Part shown: in pieces, positions 24,101 to 34,901 of the stretch
Layout of the letters: each line of letters opens with the position of its first letter
How positions within the stretch are numbered: position 1 is the first letter of the stretch
Source of the DNA: Gyrodactylus bullatarudis
Lineage: Eukaryota; Platyhelminthes; Monogenea; Gyrodactylidea; Gyrodactylidae
Length of the DNA: 64,000 nt
Assembly (NCBI GenBank): GCA_012064415.1
Contig: SSNU01000075.1
Coordinates: 62,001-126,000, forward strand
Direction: 5' to 3'
Translations under genes and position numbers: made by a program
The notes under the pieces: model-generated
What the model was told of the DNA's origin: nothing
What the model saw: only the letters and a program-made list of their open reading frames with translations
Databases searched by the model: none

Positions 24101-27100
24101 TTTTGAAGAGAATTTGAATCTGAGGAAATGAATGATAATTTTAATTTTAATTCACAAAATATTTTATAATTTTATTTGGGATGAAACTCAGCCATGACCA
24201 AGAATTTAAATTTCTATTTCTTTACCCATCAGTGTATAAGCATTAAAGCTCAAAGATAACTAATCTTGACATTTAGTTTATATAGCATCAGAGAAGTTCA
24301 TAGCCCATGAGATTTTGGGCAATTATCACATGGTTTTTAATTTCTTAATGAAAATCAAGATGAGCCTCTTTTTAATCTAATTGCATACTATAATTTTTAT
24401 TTTATGGAAACTCAAATGATATAGACAACAGGCAGTCTTTACACGTGTTATTACTATTTGACGAATCCTGAAAATATCAAAGTATGTTTTTTGTGCATTT
24501 TTCGGTTAAAGTTAGGACTTTTAAGTAGTCGGAGGATTCTGTTTTAGATTTTGAAAAGGGGCAGAGAGGAGGGTACACTTTTGTACATCTACTATACAAA
24601 GGTCAACTTGTACCATATTCGGAAAAAGGATGAATATTATTCATTGAATAATTATAGTTTTTGTTATAAATGAAGTAAATTACAGAGATAGATGAAAATT
24701 TGAAAATAAATAGATTCGGAATTTATAAGTAGAAACAAAACTATGAGCATCACCTTCGTGTTCTTCTTAAATAGTTAATAGTGAAGGTTAAGAGAGATTC
24801 TTCAAATTATGAATTCAAGGAATTTATAAAAAAGCAATACTTTTTAAACTTCACTCATAAAGAACACCATTTTAGAGTTTTTCAAAAAGAATACCGTGTA
24901 TTACTTCATAATCTCATGGGATAATTTTTGTCGATAGATAAAAAATCGTAATACAAAATTCATCAGCAATTTTTTCATACATACTACAAAAGTAAAATTA
25001 CAATATTGTTAGAACAAATATTGTTTGGCTAAGAAAAGAAATTTTAGGTTAGGGATTTATCAAAAAAGAACAATAGATATTAGGGTTAATTCCAAATAAC
25101 ACCCCAAGAAAATTTATTTTCCAAAAATCACCCAAAAGGATAAGATTTTGAAGGAATGACCCCAACGCTCGTTTTCTCATATCAATTATAAATAAGAATA
25201 AATTATTCTTATTTCAAAATACCCCTCTCTACCTTCTCATCACAATTATCTCCCTCAAGATTGTTAATTATAACTAGGGCCACAAAAATATGTACGAAAA
25301 AGTTATCAAAATGTGTATTTTAAATTTAGAAAAAATATATGTATTCTTATGTAAGACAGTTTTTCTATAAACTTTGACGTATTTCAAACATAATTTGAGT
25401 ATTATATAAAAGTATCTATATAACTTGTAGTTAAGAGATTAATTAAAAAATTAAGTCTATTTTACAATAAATTTTTTCCATGAAAAACAGTTCAGGTAGA
25501 CAATAATACCAAGTTATTTGACCAAAAATATTACTAAGTTCACATTGTGGGCATCAATTTAAACTTTAATTGATCCAAGAACCTATCAAACTGGTAGAGT
25601 TATGAAGGTTCAAAATTTTTGGAAAATGGACATATATGTCCATCGCCACCGAAAGAGTTAATTAAATATAATATTTAGATAGCTCAGATATATGTAAAAA
25701 TATGTGTTTAAAATTTTTTTATCCTTGAACCAAATTAGTTTTTGAAAGGAAATTCCCACGTTTTAGAAGTAACTGTGCTAACATTTGGAATATGTAAATT
25801 TGTGGCCCTAATTATAACCAATTAACTGATGGATATGAAGCCTTTATTATGGGAAGCAGCTAGAGCAGAAGACGAGAATGCCTTTAACTTAGTTATGGAC
25901 CAGATCTCGAAAATCAACAAAAATGTTGCAGAATATCCCAGTGACCCTGTAAAAGCCGGAAAAAATCAAAAGCTGAAAAAAAGTGTAATGAAATTTAGTG
26001 ATCAATAAAATTATTTCTTGTTATTACAGTCTTACAAATCGGACTTTTTTTCTACTGGACAATATTTTCCACTTTTGCTGATTTCAGATATATATAAAAA
26101 TTATTTTCTTTTGAAAATTTTTGGGTTCATTAAGGGAAAAAAATTTTGGGGTGATTTTTGGAAAAAAAGTTTTCTTGGAGTATTTTTGGGATTAACCCTA
26201 GATATTATCAAGATGAAAAATTGGAAATTCTTTGAAATGGGACTGAATGTGTTATTTCTACATTAAATATCCCACATCCTATCAAATATATTGCATGCTT
26301 ATTAGAGAAACTTACATGTATTTACAAGTTAAATAAGGTGAGTCAAAGGTTAAAATTGAGCTATCTCTACATAACAGAGAACGTCTACAAGTTTAAAGAA
26401 TCTCTATTAGTTTTTCCGATATCCCAAATTTTTAAAGAAAGAAATAAAATTAAAAACTCTTTTAATCAATATTATATTGAGTTCGATTCGAAGAAAATGC
26501 CAATTCTTACCTAGACTGTGTGTAGGAATAATGTAAGTGCAAATAAGAATGGTTATAAATTTATGTTTTTGTTTTAGATTTGGATCAAATATGCTGTAGT
26601 AAAAACTATTGAATTGCCACCAGCAATTTTATAGGAATTTTACTACGAGAGAAGACCAAGTCACTATTTTTCAACATATTGTCAACTTTCAAATGTGAAA
26701 AACTAATATCCAAAAAATAAAATGATTTTGGTGTATAAATCAGAATTTTGTGAAAAATCAAGCTTGTATTTCAGTATTTTTGAGTGGATATTGTTGGGAA
26801 AAAAACCTCTCCTTAATGGATATAAATCAAAAATAACTTACTCATTAAATAACGATATGACAAGTGAACATTGATACTTGTATGTAAGCCAGAGATAAGG
26901 TTGTAGAAAATTCTCTTCTCGAGACAATGGCCAAGAGCTGAAATTCAAAAAATTGAATAATAAAATTTTCTTTGAATTATAAGTTTCAAGTGTATAGATA
27001 ATCTAACCGAGCTCTAATTTGGTACTTTCGATTTCCCATCAGGTTAAATTCAACGGTATGTTATTTTTCTAATGATTGATGAATGAAAAAAAGTTTTTCT

Positions 27101-30100
27101 TTCGTATTTATTCTAATTTGAATATAATAATTATCTCACAAATCGGAATTAAATGCTAACTAACTTTTATAACATTCAACAAATATTTGTAGCGGGAATT
27201 TTTGACTTAAGAATTTACAACATAACTTGGTAAAACCAGACAGATATAGGAGATAAGTTTTGAATTTAGTTTTCACTTAGTGCAGTCCTCTTCAAAAAAT
27301 ATTTCATGTTATAAGATTGAGGAAACGAGCATTTAATTAATCAACAATAAATCATTCATGAGAGATAGATTTTGCAAATTTTCGATCTCTAGCCTGGGTC
27401 AGAATCTGAACGGGCTCTTCAGGGTAAATCGAATGATGTATAAAACATATGGTCCTAGATCTATTTAAGAACTGGTTGGAATAGAAACAATGATTTTGTA
27501 TTAAAATTAACATGATGAAAAATTTGTTAAATTTATTACGGCCATTTTTCTCGTGGTAGAAGCTAAAATATTTTTCTCCTAATCATTTTCAGTATAGTAT
27601 AAGTAAAATAAGTTTTATGGATCAATTATTTCTATCAAAAACCTCTAAAACTTCTATAACTAGTTGAAAGTAGTAATATCAAATTTGAGAGATTCTTTAC
27701 TAAAAATAGAACTTCGATGCTATCACTGCAACTTTTGGATGAAAATTTATATAATTCGAACCAAAAATTCATTTTGAACCAGATTTTCACCAAGGGAAAA
27801 TGAAATTGAACATATTAGAATTGAAAAATCAATCCCTAATGAGTACACTGTAATATTAACTTCTTAAATTAACAATAGGAAAGTTGATAAATGGATGCAT
27901 TGTTGAGAAGAAATACCAGAGACTATGATTCATAGGATTAAAGGAAAAGAATTTGGTTTTGTTAACTTTAAATAATTTCAATGAAATGTCTAAAATAAAG
28001 TATAGGGGTGATGTCAAAATGAGACTGACTTTCAGGATTTGCTTCTAGTTGAATTATCTGTTATTTCATTTTGTAAATATATATAATAAATAAATAAAAT
28101 TTTTTATAGAAATTATTTTTTATTCAATGTAGGAATAAAATACAGTACTTAGAACTATGGATTAATATTGAAAATTAAAAAGACTGAATAAAAAATAGAA
28201 GAATCATTAATTATAAATTGAATTTGAATTACTTGCAATTAACAGATTTACGAATTGGGTAAACAACTCAATAAATAAACATGACTCAAAAGCCAGATAA
28301 ATAACATTAAAATCCTCGAATCATTTAAATAGCCTTATAGAAAGTTTACTTACTTTGACTACCGTAACCATTTTCGATAGTACTTGTGGATTCTTGATTA
28401 AAACAATTTTCCGAATAGATTGAGTTCCAAACCCTATGAGCACTTTCTCCTTTGTAACCTGTATATCTTTCAGGGTTTATGATTAGGTCAACGTATATTG
28501 AATTTACATCATCCTCGTCGTCACGCTCACAAAAGCTCATTTCATCACTTGAATCATGGTTAATCCATTTTTCAATATTCTCTTTTGAAGCATCACTGAC
28601 TGTTTTGTCAAGATTTCCCAATGGATTGTCCTCATTATTGCAGTCAACTGATTTTCCGCTTTATCGATCACAAAAGAGTATTATTAATTATTGATTTTTT
28701 TATATTCAAAACCAATTATTTTTGTTCAAAATACAAACCATTATACACTTAGCCGGGACTAGGGATCTGCTATTCGAAACGTAAAATGACTTTCATGATA
28801 TATGAGATGTACCTGAAAAGCATATCATAGAATGATATGATATACCATGATATATTTTTACATTATTTCATGATATGTTTTAAATTATTTACGTTTATAT
28901 CTCACTTCATGATATATGTTTCATATTACACGATTAAAATTATATCATTCTCATATTTTTTCCCTTTTAAAGATCACAAAGCCATAATTATAGATTTTGA
29001 ATCAAAAGTAAACTTTAATTCTAAATGCTTACCAATTTATTCAAAAAATTATCCATATTACATCTAATTGAAATCATTCTTTTGATATTTTCATAACATA
29101 GTTTATTACTCTGCTTATTAACAATTCTACCAGCAATACTAAAAACTCGCTCTGATGCACAAGAAGTTGCTGGAATGCAATATATATTCCTTTACCTTTA
29201 TTACCAATATCTTGGAAATATTTCCAATAAGGACTTCTTTTAGAATCAGGCATTCTATAGAACACGTTTTGTGGTCTGTTTAATGCTTACTAAGGAAATG
29301 TGACTTTCAATGAATCACGCTGTATGGTTTAATCCTATTGGTTGTTTTCGAACATATAAATCTGATACGTGTCGAATATCTCATGAAGTATTTTTTTAGC
29401 ATTTCATGATATGTAATTAGCATTAATGATATAATTATAATTATAGCATGAGATACAGTGATTATTCATTTGATACCTGTATATGAAATGAGATAAAACA
29501 TATTATACAGTATCATATGTCATTGTTTACGTTTCGAATAGCAGATCCCTAGCCGGGACAATAAATACATCTTAAAAAATGCATATTTTTCCGCACTTAC
29601 CAGAGTGAGGAATTGATTTATACAATGCTCTACTAGTTTTGTAATTTTCTTTTTAACCCTAGACATTTTAATTTTCCCTTATGGGAGTTTTAATACAAAT
29701 GGGGGCGTTAAAGACCCCCAAATGTCGTTCTAGGGTTAAAAATATATTTAAATCATAAAGATAGAATTTCAAAAATGATAAAATTTGTGCTAAATTAGAA
29801 TTTATTCAAGCTTAAAAAATTACATGTTAAAAATAGAATCGAATTTTTCAAATTATGGAATGAAATACTGGTTAAAATTGGGAAGTTCATAAAATATTTC
29901 GATTCAGGTGATCATAAATTTTGGACTTGTGCTCTAAGACATGTAGTAAAAATTTCAGTTTTATAAAAATTTTATTTTTGCAAAATAATTTAATTCTTTC
30001 CTCCTTTAAATTTTACATAATGTAAAATTAATGTTAAAAAATAAATCAAATAAAATTCATCAAATACCCATATCACCAACAAAATAGAGATTTTAGTTTC

Positions 30101-30785
30101 TTGATAAAAATTTTATGTATCTTATTCAAACTTGAGAATCTCAAGTCGAGATTCACATTCTTTCATCTTTCCAGAATTTGAAGAAAAGTTAATCAAATCT
30201 TAAACGTCAATTCAAGAAAATTAAAAGCTAGAAAAAAGTCTTCTCACTTAGATTTGTGCATTGTAAAATAACTCCCTTATTTTAGATTAAAAACTCACGG
30301 AAAACAGCTGTAAAAATTTTAATTTGCAATACATCAATGTAAGCTAAACAATAATTAGTTTCGAGTCGAATCTTCAAGCTTAAGCTTTGAATATTAGAAG
30401 AGATGATTATCTTAGTAATTATTGAATACTCAAAAATTACTCACGTATATCTTTTGTCTAGGAATTGTAGACCAATTGGTAAATCTTCAAATTTACAATC
30501 TTTCACAGCACAATCTTTGATTGAACAATGATTATCATCCATCCAAAAAGGACAAGATTTTATTAGATTAACTTTGAAATAACGAAAGTAGTCAAGTTCA
30601 AGGATTTTTTCAAGACGAGGCAAAATGTGTTCTATATTTGTTTTTATGACATCTTGAGCAGTTGCATTAGTGTCCAGAATAGGTCCATCATACTAAAGAA
30701 AATTATCTCGAAAAGTTACTTTGAATGCACAATCAGAAGTTAGTAGAACACATAATGAGAACAGATAGAAAATCCCGAGAAACAT
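21123..30785 (-). CDS. ERO1: Endoplasmic reticulum oxidoreductin 1
   Basis: Seven exons: 30785-30720, 30692-30445, 28658-28354, 26937-26842, 24119-23846, 22010-21854 and 21314-21123, giving 445 residues. ERO1 is the FAD enzyme of the ER lumen that reoxidises protein disulfide isomerase. Evidence: signal peptide ([15 protein letters not shown]); [20 protein letters not shown]; outer active-site pair [32 protein letters not shown]; the [15 protein letters not shown] helix; [18 protein letters not shown] with the inner [29 protein letters not shown]. All phases agree and the sum is a multiple of three. Intron 1 is 27 nt; the others are 1786, 1416, 2722, 1835 and 539 nt and carry transposons. Oddity: the N-terminal cysteine-rich block found before the first helix in animal ERO1 is absent; only about 20 residues separate the signal peptide from it. 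Confidence 0.96.
22320..22733 (-). repeat. Repeat family M1, copy 2 (ERO1 intron 5)
   Basis: Near-identical reverse complement of the copy at 625-1040. It abuts element C, whose terminus follows at 22729. Confidence 0.8.
22729..23694. mobile_element. Foldback element C, TIR GTTACAGTATAACCTTTGAA (ERO1 intron 5)
   Basis: The left arm GTTACAGTATAACC...CAGTACGAAAT (22729-22800) is mirrored at 23620-23694. Part of the left terminus is repeated internally at about 22859. It is flanked by TA-rich sequence. Its TIR start is shared with element B, suggesting one superfamily with a TA target (Tc1/mariner-like by inference). No transposase is visible. Confidence 0.75.
25082..26200. repeat. Repeat family M3, copy 2, carrying a nested hAT-like element
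   Basis: Begins AGGGTTAATTCCAAATAACA and ends in the mirrored TTTTTGGGATTAACCCT. It lies in ERO1 intron 4. The hAT-like element 25275-25810 is inserted inside. Confidence 0.75.
25275..25810. mobile_element. Non-autonomous hAT-like element with perfect 8-bp TSD
   Basis: TIR TAGGGCCACAAA at both ends, bounded by ATTATAAC at 25267-25274 and again at 25811-25818. An 8-bp exact duplication and a TAGGG terminus are the hallmarks of hAT insertions. It is 536 bp with no ORF. Confidence 0.88.
28760..29551. mobile_element. hAT element with perfect 8-bp TSD (ERO1 intron 2)
   Basis: TIR TAGGGATCTGCTATTCGAAA at both ends, flanked by GCCGGGAC at 28752-28759 and 29552-29559. It encloses a minus-strand hAT dimerisation-domain remnant (about 29240-29085). 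Many ATCATGATAT palindromes fill the rest. The terminus, 8-bp duplication and coding remnant together make the class assignment secure. Confidence 0.93.
29085..29240 (-). pseudogene. hAT transposase C-terminal dimerisation fragment
   Basis: In the minus-strand frames, [16 protein letters not shown] is followed after a frame change by [18 protein letters not shown] and [12 protein letters not shown], the conserved C-terminal block of hAT transposases (P-A-T-S..SER.FS.AG). The DDE catalytic part is absent, so it cannot act alone. Confidence 0.85.
29657..29735. mobile_element. 79-bp piggyBac MITE (ERO1 intron 2)
   Basis: CCCTAGA termini in inverted orientation, flanked on both sides by TTAA (29653-29656, 29736-29739). 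The right end, read on the minus strand, CCCTAGAACGACATTTGGGG, nearly equals the terminus of the piggyBac element at 48339. No coding capacity. Confidence 0.85.
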
Positions 30786-30876
30786 TAATTTCAATTATGT
30801 GCAAAATTAATAACACGTTGATTTGGAAAAAAAAGCTTATTGAAAGCTTAATTTTGTTAGTTGAAACAACACAAAT
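30786..30876. promoter_or_regulatory. Bidirectional promoter region, ERO1 / NTH1
   Basis: Only 91 bp separate the divergent start codons. AAGCTTAT and its mirror-like AAGCTTAA occur at 30833 and 30845. No clear TATA box. Shared control is inferred. Confidence 0.5.
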
Positions 30877-31632
30877 ATGAATTCAAAATGGAAGACCCAC
30901 CTGGAAAACATCAGAGTCATGAGAAAGGACCGAACAGCTCCGGTAGATTATGCAGGAACTGAAATGGTTGCAAATAAAAATGCACCACCACCCGTTTACA
31001 GATTTCAGTGTCTTGTTGGAGTAATGTTATCTAGTCAAACCAAAGATCAAATAACTTTTGCTGCTATGGAAAGGTTTAAAGAACATGGTTGTAACATTGA
31101 AAGTATCTTAGAAACTCCAAACAAAAAAATTGAAGAAATAATATATCCTGTTGGCTTTTATAGGGTAAATCTTTTTATTCATTGTAGCGCAAAACAGTTT
31201 ACATTAAAAAAGTTGCTGAAATCTGCAAAGAAAAATATAACGGCGATATTCCCAAAAATCTTAAAGAGCTGTGTAATTTACCTGGCGTAGGTATGAAAAT
31301 GGCTCATATTGTCATGGATTGTGCCTGGAATGAAATAACAGGGATCGCTGTTGACACTCATGTCCATCGTTTGGCAAATCGCTTGGAATGGTTTGAGAAA
31401 CCTACTAAAAACCCCAAAGAAACTGGTGCTGAACTAGAGAAGCTTATAGACAGGTTTGTTATAAGTTTATATGTTTAGAGATTTATGGAAAGATGTCAAT
31501 CTGTTGTTAGTTGGTTTTGGCCAAGAGATTTGCCAACCTGTTCGTCCAAAATGTGACGAATGTCTTAATCGAGAAATCTGTCCTTTCCCCAGTAAAAACA
31601 AGAAAAAAATTAGAATTTCTGACAAAAAATAG
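30877..31632 (+). CDS. NTH1: Endonuclease III homologue (bifunctional DNA glycosylase/AP lyase)
   Basis: Three exons, 30877-31164, 31188-31453 and 31479-31632, 235 residues. It removes oxidised pyrimidines in base-excision repair. Evidence: [12 protein letters not shown]; helix-hairpin-helix [10 protein letters not shown] with the catalytic lysine; [15 protein letters not shown] with the catalytic aspartate; and a C-terminal 4Fe-4S motif C-X6-C-X2-C-X5-C ([17 protein letters not shown]). The introns are 23 and 25 nt; removing them is required to keep these motifs in one frame. The protein lacks the N-terminal extension of mammalian NTHL1, so no organelle presequence is seen. Confidence 0.97.
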
Positions 31633-31873
31633 CCCATGCAGAGACCATCATCATTACTTATTATACTATTCTTATTTTTTATTAAATAAAGCTTCTTATT
31701 AAAAGTATTCTGTCCAATTTATCAGTCTTGCTCTTTATTAAATATTGTGTTGTACACGAAAAGTAAGGGTCACATGTTTGTTAAGATATCATATTGAGGA
31801 AGATTTACATGGTATCAAGTCTCAAGTTATTAATTTTCATATATATCATATTCTTTTCTATTAGAAAAATAAG

Positions 31874-34800
31874 TCAAATCTGTTTAAATAGGGCTCGACG
31901 GGCACCGTTGCTGCTACGTTTCTTTTTTTTTACAGGGGATTCAATTTTGAAGGATTTGTTTCCTTGTGAATTAAAATTCGAAGTTTTAAATATAGGAACA
32001 AACGGAAGATGACCCTTGAGAGAATCAGAGTGGAGTAAGCTTGAATCATCAATGAAGTGATTAATTGTATCTAAACTGTCGAATGTATCGCCAAATATCT
32101 GGCTATGTCGTAAATTCCGATTTCGACTAGTTGAAGACTGAGTATTGCTTTCGTCATTTTTCTCAAAAATCTTTGGTGTAATTGAATAAATCTTGGGTGT
32201 CTCATCTGAAAGACTGACCCGTGAACGACGAGTAGACCTTGAAATAAAGTTCATACCAGCTAGCTTTGGCGATTGTCGTGGATCAACTCGTTTATATTTA
32301 GCCTTTGGCATAAGGGATGAGTCCAAGTTGGAACTTTCCAGACCTTGAAGAGAATCATTTGTATCAGATTCTGGCCTAATTCTTTTTCTATTTACAGGAG
32401 TTTCCCTATTTAGGAAAGAAACATGATAAATAATAGCAAAACGTTGACTTATTTCCAACAATAAAAACTCACTCAGGCTTAAGAGGTGTTTGCATGGGAG
32501 TTCTTAGATCAGATTGCATAAAAGAGGACTCATTGTAGACAGATTCCGTCTGTTTTTTTACAAACTGTTCCTTATCCAGGAACATTGCATCCTCGTCAAA
32601 CGAGGCAAATGTTATAGCAGGTGTGATGGAATTAATCGGCATACCAAGATCTGGATTTTTGTAACTATTTCTGGGATTAAAAGCAGTCTTAAGGAGGGCC
32701 TTGTTTATTTTTGAATTAGGACGTCCACGTTTCTTTGGTATAGGTCTACTATTTTCCTTATTAGATTCAGAATCTTCAGTCTTTGAGGTGCCAAACAATT
32801 TAGGACTTTCTATATGTACTTGTTTTTCTTCTAATCGTGTGATGAGTGGACTGCTAGCTAAAATCTTTTCATCAAAATTCAAAGGGGTGATCACAGATGA
32901 ATCAAAGGAACTTTTCTCTGTCTTCTGATGAGGAGAAAATAATAATCTGGATTGAAAGTTTGCTATAGAGACACGCTTTTGTGATCCTGGCGATTTGATA
33001 GGAGACTTGAGGCTACCTATTCAGATAATAAAATACATAAAGGAATAAATTCTCATTAGTTTTAATGACTTACTTTTAATTGGACTTTTAAAGGGATCAA
33101 ATTTAATTGAATTTGGAATCATGTCTTAAAAAATTGAAAAAAAGATTATGAATGGATTTGAATGGAATATGCTAATCTTACTTTTGATTGGGGAGGAGAT
33201 GATTCTCAGTTTGCTTGGAGTTAAGAGACCTTTATTCATAACATTTTCATCGATTTTGGTGTTTGTCTTTTCTATACTATTTTCAGGCATCAACTTATCA
33301 AAGAGATTTGATTTTCTTCTTTGACTTCTCTTGGTGAGAATTGTATTGGCTGAATTCAAGTTTAGAGTATCACAGGTGCTTTTATTTGAACTAAAAGATT
33401 GAAAGAAATATCAAAATTTATCTCGCCAATTATCCATATATATATTTCTTTTTAAGAAAGACTTTTTTAAGAAAACTTACAAAGAATCAAAATTAGAGTC
33501 ATATTGACTTAAGGATAATTCTTCGAGCATTTGATTTCTACGCCACATTTCAGCTTTATTCATAGTGGCACTTTGACTAATGCTTGATCGGCTAACTTCA
33601 CTGAAATTAAGTATAGGTGTAATTAAATTTGAGTTCGAATCAGTATTCTTTGGATCCCAAGTAAAGGTTCGTGAAGGAATTGATCTCAGCCTTCTTATGG
33701 GTGATGTTAGCGGAGAGGTTGGCAAATTTTTCATGGGGCTTTCAGCAATTTTGTATTCCTAAGGAGAAACTTATCTAAAATTAATTTACTTTATCAGTTT
33801 TTTTAAGAGCGGCATCAATAGCTCGTTCCCATCTGGGCTTATACTTGTCAGGATTAGGTGTTTCAAGAATTTTCTTCAATTTAGTTGAACTGGCAGGCGT
33901 CTTGTCTTTAGACGAAACTGAAGATTTCCTTGTTCTGCCTCTAGATTTGGGAGTGGAAGAAATCTTGTCATCAATCTTTTTTTGAGTAGACTGAGGAGTT
34001 CTCTTTGAATCAGAAGATTTAGGAACTGCTGGAGATTTTCGTAAATTTGCAATTGAATTCTTAGGCTTGGGCGATTTTTGCTTTCTCTTTGCACTATGAG
34101 TAAGTTTAGTCCGATTTGTCATGGGCATAAATAAAACGTTTACGTTTTTATCGCCTTTTTGGAATTGCTTTATTGCATTAAGCACTGGTGGGCTAAGATA
34201 AATTAATAAAATAATGCTCTCACTTATTACTGTCAATATTGCATAAACGATTTATATTTGGATCAGAGAACAAAGCACGGGAGGACATACTTCTAGTGAG
34301 TGTAGGTCTAAAAATTAATAATTTTTCAATACTTTTGAGGTGTCTTTGGTTTTTCTGGTGTCTTTTCAATAACATCATTCTGAAAACTGTCATTGAGATT
34401 ACTCATATTTAGATCAGCTGAAGAAGCTCCGGTTGTATTTGCATTATTATATTCTGAAAGCAATGCAGGGGGTTCCAAACCCAGCATTGTTATCAACTTG
34501 AATAGTAATAATCCTAGTTTATCATGAAACTGTGGAACAAGCTCATCGTTAAGAAAGAATTTCCAACTGTTCTTATTCGGACAGATCAATGCCAATCTCT
34601 GTAAGAGTGTCAAAGACCAATCACAGAAATAAGTATCATTATAATAAGCAGATTCAACAAAGAAGGCTTTCACAGCAAAATTCCAAATAATCTGCGTCCT
34701 TATTCTAAGGGGGAATTATGAAAAATTACTTACTCCCTAATAAGAATATCTTTATCTGGAGAATTTGAAGTTAAATCCTTCATAGTTTTAATTTTCATAA

Positions 34801-34901
34801 TAGCATCTTCGGTATGGGTACAACAGAGGGCTTGAATTTGATCGACAGTCTGTCTGATTGGCTGGTCTATATTAATTAAACTTTGATAAAGATCATCCAT
34901 T
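31874..34901 (-). CDS. Large Ser/Pro-rich basic protein with AT-hook-like motif, unknown
   Basis: Nine exons: from 34798 (or 34901) to 34734, then 34704-34333, 34307-34224, 34192-33790, 33758-33481, 33390-33182, 33124-33074, 33016-32473 and 32405-31874. From the ATG at 34798 this gives 845 residues with all phases matching. The first approximately 180 residues look folded and helical (CDWSLTLLQRLALICPNKNS; LLLFKLITMLGLEPPALL). The rest is disordered, rich in SP/TP sites and basic clusters, with KKRGRP near residue 585 (AT-hook-like). A nuclear, kinase-regulated role is inferred. The upstream ATG at 34901 reads well for 13 codons, but the frame breaks at a run of C near 34860; either an indel or a later start. 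Five introns are 25-31 nt, four are 57-90 nt. No family recognised. Confidence 0.78.

Noticed and set aside
32514..33762. Plus-strand ORFs opposite the Ser/Pro-rich gene
   Set aside because: Antisense shadows; the minus-strand frames have matching splice phases.
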